A stretch of 64,000 bases of DNA from Caedibacter sp052030685 (GTDB lineage: Bacteria; Pseudomonadota; Gammaproteobacteria; Francisellales; Francisellaceae), in NCBI RefSeq assembly GCF_052030685.1, contig NZ_JBQAJM010000012.1, positions 4,473 to 68,472 of the forward strand. Direction: 5' to 3'. The position numbers and the translations under genes are program-made. The notes under the pieces are model-generated. The model ran no database searches, was not told where the DNA came from, and was given only the letters and a program-made list of their open reading frames with translations. Shown one piece after another: positions 37,146 through 46,338 of this stretch (its first letter is position 1; each line of letters begins with the position of its first letter).

Positions 37146-37172
37146 AAATATAGTTCTCCCTTCACTCCATTC

Positions 37173-38324
37173 CTACACATTTAAAGTGGCATTTATAAGA
37201 TTTTTAAATTCATCTCTTAACATTTCTAAAAACTTTTCTTGATCATACCTATTACATATTGATTCTCTACATTTAGATTTTACATCTTTATAAAGTTTAT
37301 TATTATTATAAAACTCCAAAATGCCATCCTTCAATGAAGCTTCATCTTTTAAATCAACCAAAATACCATTCTCATATGGGATTATCACCTCATTACACCC
37401 ATTAATATTAGTAGCCACTAACGGAATAGAGAAACTCCCTGCCTCTAATAACGCATTTGGGAGTCCCTCCCTATAAGAAGGAAGAACAAAAAGGCTTGAT
37501 ATTGCTAAAAATGGTTTTACATCTTCTTGAAAGTTAACCATAACAATATTTTTATTCACCTCTATCTCATGTTGCACTCTACTATCTACGGGGTTCAAAC
37601 CACTGTCATAGTCTCCAACCAACAGTAATTTTAGTCTTGGATAGTTAGTGCTTATGCTTGAAAAAGCCGAGACTAGCTCATTGACACCTTTATCTCTGAC
37701 TATTCTTCCAACAAAGGTTATGATGAAGTCATCTGAATCTAATCCTAAGCTAGACTTCAATTTGCGCTTGTCATAATCTGACACATCATCATAAAAGTGT
37801 TTTGTATTAACGCCATTAATTGAACCGTTCCCGATGATATTTACTTTCTTTTTGGTTAACTTCTTAATATATGTCTTTAAATTAAAGCTATTTGAATATA
37901 TGTAATTAGCAAACATATAGGTAGTTTTCTCTGTCCATTTCAATATAATGCGCCTCACTCCTTTTGCCTCTATTAATGGGAGACCAACAACAAAATGAGC
38001 TCTAATAGGCACTCTTGCAATAAATGATGCTATCATACCAAGCAACCCCGCTTTTGGAGTAAATGAGTAGACAATATCAGGTTTCTCCTTCCTTATAATA
38101 CTAAGAATATTAAATAAACTCTTAAGGTCTTTAAAGGGAGTGATTTTACGAGCCATTTCAACCTCATATAAATCAACACCTTCAAATTCTCGTATTTCAG
38201 CATTCATTTCATTAGGAGAAGTTACTAATTTAACCTCAAAATAGTTAGACAAATATTTTGCTTGCCCTTTAATCAAAGTTGAAAAACAAGAAGGCACTGT
38301 GGCAATTATTAATATTTTTTTCAT
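37173..38324 (-). CDS. Glycosyltransferase family 4 (GT-B)
   Basis: A 383-residue cytoplasmic enzyme. The C-terminal half has the GT4 nucleotide-sugar site: FVGRIVRDKGVNELVSAF (near 210-228) and SYREGLPNALLEAGS (near 285-299) with the E-x7-E motif. The N-terminal domain has the PDIVYSFTPKAG segment found in PglA/WbtD-like transferases that extend diNAcBac or QuiNAc acceptors. It overlaps the upstream SDR gene by four bases. It probably adds the second or a later sugar of the repeat unit. Confidence 0.87.
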   Translation of the reverse strand: MKKILIIATVPSCFSTLIKGQAKYLSNYFEVKLVTSPNEMNAEIREFEGVDLYEVEMARKITPFKDLKSLFNILSIIRKEKPDIVYSFTPKAGLLGMIASFIARVPIRAHFVVGLPLIEAKGVRRIILKWTEKTTYMFANYIYSNSFNLKTYIKKLTKKKVNIIGNGSINGVNTKHFYDDVSDYDKRKLKSSLGLDSDDFIITFVGRIVRDKGVNELVSAFSSISTNYPRLKLLLVGDYDSGLNPVDSRVQHEIEVNKNIVMVNFQEDVKPFLAISSLFVLPSYREGLPNALLEAGSFSIPLVATNINGCNEVIIPYENGILVDLKDEASLKDGILEFYNNNKLYKDVKSKCRESICNRYDQEKFLEMLRDEFKNLINATLNV

Positions 38325-39151
38325 TTACATTTTTCTCTTACAAAGTCAATTACCGATCTAAATTTATAATCTTCCATTATATTTTTTAACCGCCCTATAT
38401 CTGCAACAGAGTCAATAATTTCAACTGACTTACATACTTCACGAACATCAAAACTAGGCTTGCATTCCTTTGCAACCTCTATTAAGTCGCAAACTTTTAC
38501 TCCCACTCCTGTCCCTACATTAACAAGCTCAGGAGCATCATTAACCGTTAGCAATTTTAGGTAAACCTCCACAACATCCTCTACATGAATAAAATCTCGA
38601 TACCCTTGGCCTTTATTCACCATATCAAACTCACGAGAATCTTTAACAGCTTTTATTATTTTAGATACAACTGAAAAGTTATCATTTCCACCATACATAT
38701 TAAATAATCGTATAAGTGTAAAATCAATATTATAAGCCTGACATACACCCTTTATTAAAAGCTCATTAGAGAGTTTCAAAGCTGCATGTAGAGATTTTGG
38801 CTCAACCTTACCATCCTCCAAGCACGGTACTATGGAACCATAAATTGAACTACTACTTGTATATAGTACACGATTGATATGCTTTCTATTCTCCTTTAAT
38901 GCATTCAAAATTTTGGCAGTTGCCCCAATAGCGTTATTGATATAAGAGTCAGGATCATCAAATTGCGTAAGCAACGTTGCCGGTTGAAAATTATTAAATA
39001 TAATATTGCTTTTGCCATTTATCGCAACATTAAAACCATTCTCCATTGCATCTCTTGCCGAATGCAAACTACAGCTGTCTAATTTTCTTGCTAGTTGCTC
39101 TGATAAATTACTTGATTTACCTATAATAATGTTTTTAACAACTGGATTCAT
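38321..39151 (-). CDS. NAD-dependent epimerase/dehydratase-like protein with altered active site
   Basis: A 276-residue extended SDR homologue from the ATG at 39151 (AAGGG seven bases upstream; an earlier ATG lies six codons away). SSSSIYGS, LIRLFNMYGG and DFIHVEDVVEVYLKLL are typical of sugar epimerases and reductases. The nucleotide-binding loop is degenerate (IIIGKSSNLSE, no GxxGxxG), and the catalytic YxxxK is HAALK (H122 and K126 from this start). With the tyrosine gone it may be inactive or use different chemistry. It sits between two glycosyltransferase genes. Confidence 0.75.
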   Translation of the reverse strand: MNPVVKNIIIGKSSNLSEQLARKLDSCSLHSARDAMENGFNVAINGKSNIIFNNFQPATLLTQFDDPDSYINNAIGATAKILNALKENRKHINRVLYTSSSSIYGSIVPCLEDGKVEPKSLHAALKLSNELLIKGVCQAYNIDFTLIRLFNMYGGNDNFSVVSKIIKAVKDSREFDMVNKGQGYRDFIHVEDVVEVYLKLLTVNDAPELVNVGTGVGVKVCDLIEVAKECKPSFDVREVCKSVEIIDSVADIGRLKNIMEDYKFRSVIDFVREKCK

Positions 39152-39176
39152 ATACTTGCCCTTAATCATGAGGTCT

Positions 39177-39935
39177 CTATTTTTTTAAGACCAATGAAAG
39201 CACTGATCTAAAGACGCCAAAATATGACCATACGTCAAATAAAGAAAAATGTTGGCACTGCGATTTTAGTCGCTGTTTTCTCATTTGTCTTGAGTTTAAT
39301 GCTGTAATTCCTTTTTCTGAGTATACATATTTTGTTAGCGGCTCATCAATACAAGTCATTTCCCAGCCTGCTTTATGTAATCTCAACCATAAATCATAAT
39401 CTTCCACTCTTTTTGCCAATTGATTATAGTTACCAACCAATATTACTGACTTTGTTCTCAACATAACAGATGAGTGCACAATAACATTTGTATAAGATAA
39501 CCGTTTCAAATTTGGAAGGTATAGTTTAACCTTATCCTTATCTTGTTCGCTAGCAAGCTCTACAAATGATGTTACTAACGCAATACTCTCAGAACTCTTC
39601 AATATATTTAATTGCTTCTTTAATCGATCTTTTAAGGCATAGTCGCCCGCGTCAATTCGGGCAAAAAAGGGAATCTCGTCTCTTGCTATTTCCTCGACAC
39701 CTCTTCTAAGACTTTTTTCAATGCCTACATTAACTTTATTTCTAATAATTTTAAGGTTAACTCTATCATCCAAATGACTCTGCACCAACTCTGGAGTAAT
39801 AATTTCTCTGCTTCCATCATCTAAAATATAAAATATAAAACCCTGTAAATCCTCCTCCTGAAAAGATTTTATAGTATCAATCAATCCAATAAGGTTATTA
39901 TAAACAGGAATTAATATCGCAAGTTGAAAATTCAA
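39177..39935 (-). CDS. Glycosyltransferase family 2 (GT-A)
   Basis: A 252-residue protein that begins LAILIPVYNNLIGL and contains the GT-A motif DDGS near residue 40 and a metal-binding ARIDAGDYA (near 95) in place of the usual DxDD. The C-terminal KRVEDYDLWLRL (near 175) is the ED acceptor-base motif. It transfers a sugar to the lipid-linked repeat unit; donor and linkage are unknown. Confidence 0.85.
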   Translation of the reverse strand: MNFQLAILIPVYNNLIGLIDTIKSFQEEDLQGFIFYILDDGSREIITPELVQSHLDDRVNLKIIRNKVNVGIEKSLRRGVEEIARDEIPFFARIDAGDYALKDRLKKQLNILKSSESIALVTSFVELASEQDKDKVKLYLPNLKRLSYTNVIVHSSVMLRTKSVILVGNYNQLAKRVEDYDLWLRLHKAGWEMTCIDEPLTKYVYSEKGITALNSRQMRKQRLKSQCQHFSLFDVWSYFGVFRSVLSLVLKK

Positions 39936-39951
39936 AATGAATCCACCTTAA

Positions 39952-41052
39952 TCATTGAATAAAAGTTAAAAAGCTTTTATATGGTACAACACCGCCGCTA
40001 TTGTGCCATAACGTTACTAATAAAACCATAGTTGAGACAGAAATAACAAGCGCATACAAAACTCTACAATCTTTTGTGCTTAGTATATTTTTCGCCTGAT
40101 TTAGCATCATAACAACCGCAAAAGGAACTAAAACATTTAAAGGCATTGTTACCCTTGTTACAAGGGTTGCTCCATATCTAATTAACAACAGTTGAAGCAC
40201 TAAACCAATTATACTTCCGTTAACCAAAAATATCAGCAATCTATCATTACTTATAGACACTCTTCGACAAACATAAGATAACATAAGTAAAAAAATCAAA
40301 ACAGAGGAACAGAAAATAGCAATCCCATATATATTGTAATTTTCTCCTACAAAAACATACTCCATATATCTGTCTCTCCCTAGCCAGTTAGCTATGCTTA
40401 ATATAATTGTACGATCTAATTCAACTAAATATTGCAACGCCATTATTAGAATTAAAAAACCTATAAGCCTTAAATTTATTTGTATATACTTCCTAGAAAA
40501 TAAAGGTAACAGTACAAATATAATGGCGGAGTAGTGAATTGTCGTAGCAATTAAAACGATAAGAAAATACCGGGAAAAGCGACCTTTTTCAATCTGACTT
40601 ACTCCATACGCTAAAACAATGAGAATTGCCAAACCAACCCTTACTACATTAAAAAACAAGGGGAAATAAAATGTACAGTAAAACATGAGCAAGGCATAGT
40701 CTGACCTAAAGTTAATTCTTTTAATAAATTTAAGTAGTAAAAAACCATCGATAATCGCTAATATCATTAAAAAACTTTGCGATGTTAGACCAATTGTCTT
40801 AGCCACCATTTCTATAACAGAAAACCCATACTCTTGAATATTCGGCAAGATACAACCATTTAACCATTCTTGAATGGTGGGTATTTCATCTTGATAAATA
40901 CTAGAATAAGTTAAGTAATCTGTACCTATTTCCCACCTAAACGCCGCGAGTAATGTTAAGGCACAGACGATTATGCAGCATTTCAAGTCAATCTGAATCT
41001 TCATCACACATAACAAGAAAATGAAAAAATATAAAAATAGATAAATTAGCAT
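39952..41052 (-). CDS. wzy: EpsG-family O-antigen polymerase (Wzy-like)
   Basis: A 366-residue protein with about ten hydrophobic helices. RWEIGTDYLTY near residue 40 and the helix with FNVVRVGLAILIV followed by TTIHYSAIIF are the conserved R...GxDY, R and HxSA features of the EpsG/Wzy group. Wzy joins repeat units on the periplasmic face. Position among transferases and next to Wzx fits. Like most Wzy proteins, it is identified by topology and motifs more than by overall identity. Confidence 0.82.
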   Translation of the reverse strand: MLIYLFLYFFIFLLCVMKIQIDLKCCIIVCALTLLAAFRWEIGTDYLTYSSIYQDEIPTIQEWLNGCILPNIQEYGFSVIEMVAKTIGLTSQSFLMILAIIDGFLLLKFIKRINFRSDYALLMFYCTFYFPLFFNVVRVGLAILIVLAYGVSQIEKGRFSRYFLIVLIATTIHYSAIIFVLLPLFSRKYIQINLRLIGFLILIMALQYLVELDRTIILSIANWLGRDRYMEYVFVGENYNIYGIAIFCSSVLIFLLMLSYVCRRVSISNDRLLIFLVNGSIIGLVLQLLLIRYGATLVTRVTMPLNVLVPFAVVMMLNQAKNILSTKDCRVLYALVISVSTMVLLVTLWHNSGGVVPYKSFLTFIQ

Positions 41053-41073
41053 TCTTTAAGGAATCCTTTCACC

Positions 41074-42156
41074 TTAATTGTGTACCGATTGCCAGAAATG
41101 CAAAAATTTTTCTGCGACTCTTGATGAATCATGGTTCAATTCAACATACCTTCGTCCATCCAATGATATTTGGCCTAATTTTTCTCTGTTATCTAGCATC
41201 CACTCAACCTGAGATATTATATTGTCGACATTTGGCTTTAATGACAAAATAGGAGGCTTCTTATCCAAACCAAGTTCAGAACACCACTTTAGCCAAAACT
41301 TATCACTTTGAGAGCCGCAGCACACGATCAAACCATTTGCTAACCCGGCCAATGCATTCATTCCAAAAGAATGACAATTTGTTTGATCAAATAACACGTG
41401 GGCGCGATTCATAAGTTCAACATATTGATTATAAGGTAAACTCTCGACACAAATACATTCCAGATCATCCGGATATCTTTTGTTAAGTTCTGTAAAAGCA
41501 TCTATTATATAGTTACTTCCTTTAAAATCTTCTCTTCCTTTCTGTATGCCATGAAATAAAACCAACTTACCATTAACAAAATTTCTTTGTTTAAAATTAT
41601 AGTCGCTCAGCCTAAGAGGTTGAAAAACCATAAGATGGGGAGTGACAACCTCTCTATAAGCTTCCACATACTCAGCCCATCCAGTTACACCTTTAACACA
41701 TTTCAACATGAGCTTGTTTGTTATTTTTGAAAACATTGAAACTTGAGACTTCATGTACTGTACATTAGCTGAGTTTTCAACCTCCTCAAATAACGGCATA
41801 CCCAGAACTTGTCTTCCCTTTGTCCAAAAAAAATAATCACAACCGACTAAACACATAAATGATTTTTTAGCCAATAACTTTTTATGAAAAAAAGCCCACG
41901 CCCATAATAGTAGATTCCTGCGAAAAGCTCTCGCATTAATGAACTGGACTATATCATACTCACGAATTAACTTAACGCATTGTCTATAATCCCTTAGGTC
42001 AAAATAACTCACATGTTTTTTCCGTTCAATATCAAACTTAGTACATTTAACACCATCACCTTCAGAAAAAACATCTACATGATAACCTTTCTTTTTTAGC
42101 CCATCAGCTAGAAACACATGGTAATTACTATAATCCCCAAACAATAATATTTTCAT
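41074..42156 (-). CDS. Glycosyltransferase (GT-B, GT4-like)
   Basis: A 360-residue protein. The N-terminus MKILLFGDYSNYHVFLADGL is a GT-B Rossmann start. The C-terminal half has KLVLFHGIQKGREDFKGS, where a GT4 protein would contact the donor, and NRAHVLFDQTNCHSFGMNALAG, the equivalent of the E-x7-E region. The second glutamate is not obvious, so it is a divergent member. Its start overlaps the wzx stop by four bases. Confidence 0.75.
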   Translation of the reverse strand: MKILLFGDYSNYHVFLADGLKKKGYHVDVFSEGDGVKCTKFDIERKKHVSYFDLRDYRQCVKLIREYDIVQFINARAFRRNLLLWAWAFFHKKLLAKKSFMCLVGCDYFFWTKGRQVLGMPLFEEVENSANVQYMKSQVSMFSKITNKLMLKCVKGVTGWAEYVEAYREVVTPHLMVFQPLRLSDYNFKQRNFVNGKLVLFHGIQKGREDFKGSNYIIDAFTELNKRYPDDLECICVESLPYNQYVELMNRAHVLFDQTNCHSFGMNALAGLANGLIVCCGSQSDKFWLKWCSELGLDKKPPILSLKPNVDNIISQVEWMLDNREKLGQISLDGRRYVELNHDSSRVAEKFLHFWQSVHN

Positions 42157-43397
42157 TTTTTAACAAACCTTAAAAACCAAAATAACACAACTATAAAATA
42201 AACTGTATAATTAATCGCAAACGCCATTGTCAACCCAACAGCTCCATAAAGGTTAAATGCTATAACTGATAATACGATATAAATTATCGTAAATAGTATT
42301 TCTAGCTTTATATAAACCTTAATTTGAGCCTTAGCTAGAAGAACACTAGCAATAACCCAGCTTGCCACCTTTAACACATCACCGATCAATTGGAATAAAA
42401 ATAAATTTTCCATAGCTAAAAAATCTTGTGAAAAGAGAATTAAAATAACATGCTCTCTTAGAACATAGATGACTAATGCAAAAATGATCGCTATAGGCAC
42501 TAGTTTTATCAACACCGAAAAGACTTCTCGCTTAAGCTCAAGGTTATCAGATATTCTTGCATACTTTGGCAATGCATATGTACTGATCATCATTGTTATA
42601 ATTAACAAATAGGCATCTGAAACCCTTAAAATTGCTTGCCAGTAACCAACCTCATCCCAACTAGAGAAATAAGCGACGTAGCCACGTAAAAACATTTGCG
42701 CTAAAGGTAAGGCAATAGCTGAAGTAATAGCCATCAACGAAAACGCTATTAGTTTTTTTAACTCTATTTTATCCAATTTAGACTTAAAAAAATGAATTTT
42801 CACAGGCAGCTTATTCAGGTAAAGACACCCCACAAAAAACATACATAGCTGAGACAGCACGAACCCTAACAAAGCACCTTCCGCATGATAAAAATAAGTC
42901 AATATTCCTATAAATATAACGGATAACAATGCGCTAAATATCGTTATTGCAGCATAAATTGACATTTTATTTAAGCCATTAAAAATGGAGAGAAACATTT
43001 GGTTTAATGTATACCCAAACAAGGTTAAACCAAAAGCACCAATCACCCACCAGTATTTATAAGTTTGAAAAATATAGTATGACAAAGGCATGCAAAAGAT
43101 AACGATTAAAAGCCCAGTGATTAAAGACGCATAAATAGCAAATTTAATTGCTGTTTCAATAAGTTTAATCAACTGAAGTTGGTTTTTATGATATTCGGAG
43201 ACATATTTAGTAACTCCTCCATTCACAACCCCACCAGAACCCAGCTGAACTATATTTACGAAAGATAAAAATTGACCAAATATTCCAAACGTTGCAACGC
43301 TTGCAAATACTGCAATAATTTTTGCAACAATAAATTGTGACAATAACTTAGCCGCTGTTGCAATAAGTGCCCAAAAAGAAGTTTTCCAAAAGTTCAT
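42153..43397 (-). CDS. wzx: O-antigen flippase Wzx (MOP superfamily)
   Basis: A 414-residue membrane protein with 12 predicted helices of the PST/MATE-like type. The first helix begins WALIATAAKLLSQFIVAKIIA, a charged-residue pattern common to Wzx. It moves undecaprenyl-PP-linked repeat units to the periplasmic leaflet. It lies between the dTDP-sugar genes and the transferases, four bases after the aminotransferase gene. Confidence 0.88.
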   Translation of the reverse strand: MNFWKTSFWALIATAAKLLSQFIVAKIIAVFASVATFGIFGQFLSFVNIVQLGSGGVVNGGVTKYVSEYHKNQLQLIKLIETAIKFAIYASLITGLLIVIFCMPLSYYIFQTYKYWWVIGAFGLTLFGYTLNQMFLSIFNGLNKMSIYAAITIFSALLSVIFIGILTYFYHAEGALLGFVLSQLCMFFVGCLYLNKLPVKIHFFKSKLDKIELKKLIAFSLMAITSAIALPLAQMFLRGYVAYFSSWDEVGYWQAILRVSDAYLLIITMMISTYALPKYARISDNLELKREVFSVLIKLVPIAIIFALVIYVLREHVILILFSQDFLAMENLFLFQLIGDVLKVASWVIASVLLAKAQIKVYIKLEILFTIIYIVLSVIAFNLYGAVGLTMAFAINYTVYFIVVLFWFLRFVKK

Positions 43398-43400
43398 TTT

Positions 43401-44483
43401 TTAACTTATAGCACCAATAATTTTTTTTGCTTCCTCTTGTGACAGATGCGGCCCAATCGGCAAACTCAACACCTCATTATGAATTTTTTCTGATAGAGCA
43501 AAACTCATATCATTCATATCCTGATATGCTTCTTGAAAATGCGGCGGCTTGGGGTAGTGTATCATGGTTTGCACACCAAAAGAATCTAATTTCTCTTGTA
43601 ACTCATGCCGCTTATTTGTTGCGATAACAAATAAATGCCAAACTGGGTCAGCATAATCCGGAACATAAGGCAATCTGATACTATCAACACTTGCTAATCC
43701 ATCAATATATAGCTTTGCAAGAACTTTTCTTCTATCATGCCACTCGTCTATTTTCGCAAGCTTCACTTTCAAGAAAGCCGCTTGTAACTCATCTAAACGA
43801 GAGTTGACACCTTTAACCTCATTGTAGTATTTCTTTTGCGAGCCATAATTTCGCAAAACCTTAACCTTTTCAGCTATCACTTTATCATTTGTTGTAATCG
43901 CTCCTGCGTCACCAAAAGCACCTAAATTCTTCCCTGGATAAAAACTAAACCCAGCAGCATGCCCTAATGAGCCTGCTTTTTTTCCTTTATATAATGCACC
44001 ATGTGCTTGTGCTGCATCTTCAATTACAATTAAGCCATATTTATTTGCTATCTCCATAATTGCGTCCATGTCACATGGCTGACCATATAGGTGCACTGGA
44101 ATAATTGCTTTTGTTTTTGAAGTGATTTTTTCTTCAATTAATCTTGGGTCAATATTATAAGTTCTAATATCTGGCTCGACAGGTACAACCTTAGCACCCA
44201 CATAGCTTACCGCAAGCCAAGTTGCTATATAGGTATTTGAAGGGACTATCACCTCATCATCTGCACCAATATCATAGGCTCTTAATAAAAGCTCTAAGGC
44301 TTCCAAACCATTTCCAAGACCAACAGAATATTTGGTTGTGCAGTAGTTTGCAAACTCAGCTTCAAAAGACTCAAGCTCATTGCCTAGTAAATACCAACCC
44401 GAATCCATCACGCGATGATATGCTTCATCTAAGTCTTCTTTAAGTTCATTATAGGTTGCTTTTAAATCTAAAAACTTAATCAT
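43401..44483 (-). CDS. dTDP-sugar 3-aminotransferase, FdtB/QdtB-like
   Basis: A 360-residue DegT/DnrJ enzyme with the PLP lysine K185 in YPGKNLGAFGDAG and IEDAAQAHGA at 154-163. The combination of RfbA, RfbB, a WxcM-type cupin isomerase and a hexapeptide acetyltransferase next to it identifies it as the transaminase that makes dTDP-3-amino-3,6-dideoxyhexose. Fuc3N or Qui3N depends on the isomerase and cannot be read directly. The start overlaps the acetyltransferase gene by eight bases. Confidence 0.87.
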   Translation of the reverse strand: MIKFLDLKATYNELKEDLDEAYHRVMDSGWYLLGNELESFEAEFANYCTTKYSVGLGNGLEALELLLRAYDIGADDEVIVPSNTYIATWLAVSYVGAKVVPVEPDIRTYNIDPRLIEEKITSKTKAIIPVHLYGQPCDMDAIMEIANKYGLIVIEDAAQAHGALYKGKKAGSLGHAAGFSFYPGKNLGAFGDAGAITTNDKVIAEKVKVLRNYGSQKKYYNEVKGVNSRLDELQAAFLKVKLAKIDEWHDRRKVLAKLYIDGLASVDSIRLPYVPDYADPVWHLFVIATNKRHELQEKLDSFGVQTMIHYPKPPHFQEAYQDMNDMSFALSEKIHNEVLSLPIGPHLSQEEAKKIIGAIS

Positions 44484-44937
44484 CTATTTTCCTTAAAAAC
44501 TTGGCAGGATTGCCTACCCACACTTCTCTCGCTGGAATACTTTTTGTTACAACTGAACCTGCACCAATCATTGCATACTCACCCACTATTACACCTGGCA
44601 AAATGGTTGAGTTTGCTCCTAAGGAGGCTCCTTTCTTAATGACTGTCTCTGGATATTCAGCCAAAAATTGTTTTGATATAGGTTTTTTATCATTTGTAAA
44701 AGTTACATTTGGACCGATAAAAACATCATCTTCTAGCGTAACCCCATCCCAAACTTGAACACCAGACTTAATAGTAACGTTATTTCCAATACTTACCCTA
44801 TTCTCAATCAGACAATGTGAGCATATATTACAATTTTCACCAATCAGAGCTTGCTTCATAACAACCACAAACTGCCATATTCGCGTATCTTTACCTATAT
44901 TCAAAGATTGAACATCAGACAATGGGTGTATATTCAT
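44476..44937 (-). CDS. dTDP-3-amino-sugar N-acetyltransferase, FdtC/QdtC-like
   Basis: A 153-residue left-handed beta-helix protein. Hexapeptide repeats run from about residue 30 to 125 (IGENCNICSHCLI, VSIGNNVTIKSGV, IGAGSVVTKSIPA), and the C-terminus ends AREVWVGNPAKFL, as in acetyltransferases of the WbbJ/QdtC type. It likely acetylates the 3-amino group using acetyl-CoA. The start abuts the cupin gene without a gap. Confidence 0.87.
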   Translation of the reverse strand: MNIHPLSDVQSLNIGKDTRIWQFVVVMKQALIGENCNICSHCLIENRVSIGNNVTIKSGVQVWDGVTLEDDVFIGPNVTFTNDKKPISKQFLAEYPETVIKKGASLGANSTILPGVIVGEYAMIGAGSVVTKSIPAREVWVGNPAKFLRKIDD

Positions 44938-45330
44938 CTATTTTTCCTCAGCAAGAAAATGAGAGTAATTTCTAATATAATCACTCTCATCGTACCAATC
45001 TGAGGCCAAGACCATCAACACACAATCTGTACTAAATTGATGCATTTCATGCCATATCATTTTATCGATCAAAAGTGCTTTTGATGTATTATTAAGCTGC
45101 ACAGTTTTTTTATTTATACCGTTATCTAGAACAACTTCACACACACCTGCCAAGCACACCATGACTTGCTGTAAATTTTTATGCGCATGAAACCCTCTAG
45201 GTTCAGAGTTCATACCATATAAACAATAAACTCGTTTAATCTCAAAAGGAATATTCTTCTTTGCTTCAGCAACTACTAAGCTACCACGGTTGTCAGACTT
45301 ATTATATAGTTCAATCCACTCTACCTGCAT
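44938..45330 (-). CDS. dTDP-4-dehydro-6-deoxyglucose 3,4-ketoisomerase, FdtA/QdtA-like
   Basis: A 130-residue cupin of the WxcM family. RGFHAHKNLQQ places the active histidines at H48 and H50, as in FdtA. The fold continues with VVLDNG and the PxxxWHEM-like segment (KMIWHEMHQF). It shifts the keto group from C4 to C3; FdtA and QdtA differ only in the epimer formed at C4. Four bases separate it from rfbB. Confidence 0.88.
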   Translation of the reverse strand: MQVEWIELYNKSDNRGSLVVAEAKKNIPFEIKRVYCLYGMNSEPRGFHAHKNLQQVMVCLAGVCEVVLDNGINKKTVQLNNTSKALLIDKMIWHEMHQFSTDCVLMVLASDWYDESDYIRNYSHFLAEEK

Positions 45331-45333
45331 ATA

Positions 45334-46338
45334 TTAATCCACCAAATAAAACTCAATCGTCTGTTTAAACAACTTCTCAAAATCCTGAGAAGGCTTCCAT
45401 CCTAACTCATTTTGAATCTTACTATTATCAATTGCATAACGCCAGTCATGCCCTTTGCGATCTTCAACAAATTTAATTAACTTTTGATGTGGTGCATTAT
45501 CTGGGCGGTACTTATCCATCAGTTGACAAATCGTTTTAACCAAAGTTAAATTATCAACCTCATTTCTGCCACCAATATTATAAACTTCACCTATTTTGCC
45601 TTTTTCAAGTATACAGGCAATCGCATCACAATGATCCTCAACATAGAGCCAATCACGAATATTACTACCATCACCATAAACTGGAATAGCGCTTTGCTCA
45701 ATACAACTTTTAATAACCACTGGAATTAACTTCTCAGGATGCTGATAAGGTCCGTAGTTATTAGAACAATTTGATACCGTTACTGGTAATTTATAAGTGT
45801 GATAGTAACAACGCACAATATGGTCAGAACCTGCTTTTGATGCCGAATAAGGTGAATTAGGTTCATATGCTTTGCCTTCAGTAAATGCAGGTGCTTCTTT
45901 TTTTAGCGTACCATAGACTTCATCTGTTGACACATGATGGAAACGACACTGTGTTTCATCCAGAGCTTTTTCATCAAGCCAAAATCTTTTTGCCTGCTCT
46001 AGAAGGTTAAAGGTGCCCATTACATTCGTTTCAAAAAAGACCTTGGGGCCTGCAATTGAATTATCGACATGCGACTCTGCAGCAAAATGTATGACCGTAT
46101 CAATATTATGCTCTCTTAATACTTTTGCTACCTGTCCCTCATCACAAATATCACCTTGAACGAAAGTGTGATTTTGGGCATTTAACAAGTCCTCAAGGTT
46201 CTTTAAATCACCCGCATAGGTTAATTTATCGTAGGATATTACCTTATATTGCTCATTCATTAACAACAGCATCCGCACAAAATTGCTACCGATAAATCCC
46301 GCGGCACCTGTAACTAAAATATTTTTAGCCTTATACAT
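45334..46338 (-). CDS. rfbB: dTDP-glucose 4,6-dehydratase
   Basis: A 334-residue SDR enzyme. NAD motif TGAAGFIGS (residues 10-18), catalytic VSTDEVYG with the D-E pair, and YSASKAG with the YxxxK pair are all present. It converts dTDP-glucose to dTDP-4-keto-6-deoxyglucose. The start overlaps the rfbA stop region by one base. No rfbC or rfbD follows, so rhamnose is not made here; the product goes to the 3-amino sugar branch. Confidence 0.96.
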   Translation of the reverse strand: MYKAKNILVTGAAGFIGSNFVRMLLLMNEQYKVISYDKLTYAGDLKNLEDLLNAQNHTFVQGDICDEGQVAKVLREHNIDTVIHFAAESHVDNSIAGPKVFFETNVMGTFNLLEQAKRFWLDEKALDETQCRFHHVSTDEVYGTLKKEAPAFTEGKAYEPNSPYSASKAGSDHIVRCYYHTYKLPVTVSNCSNNYGPYQHPEKLIPVVIKSCIEQSAIPVYGDGSNIRDWLYVEDHCDAIACILEKGKIGEVYNIGGRNEVDNLTLVKTICQLMDKYRPDNAPHQKLIKFVEDRKGHDWRYAIDNSKIQNELGWKPSQDFEKLFKQTIEFYLVD

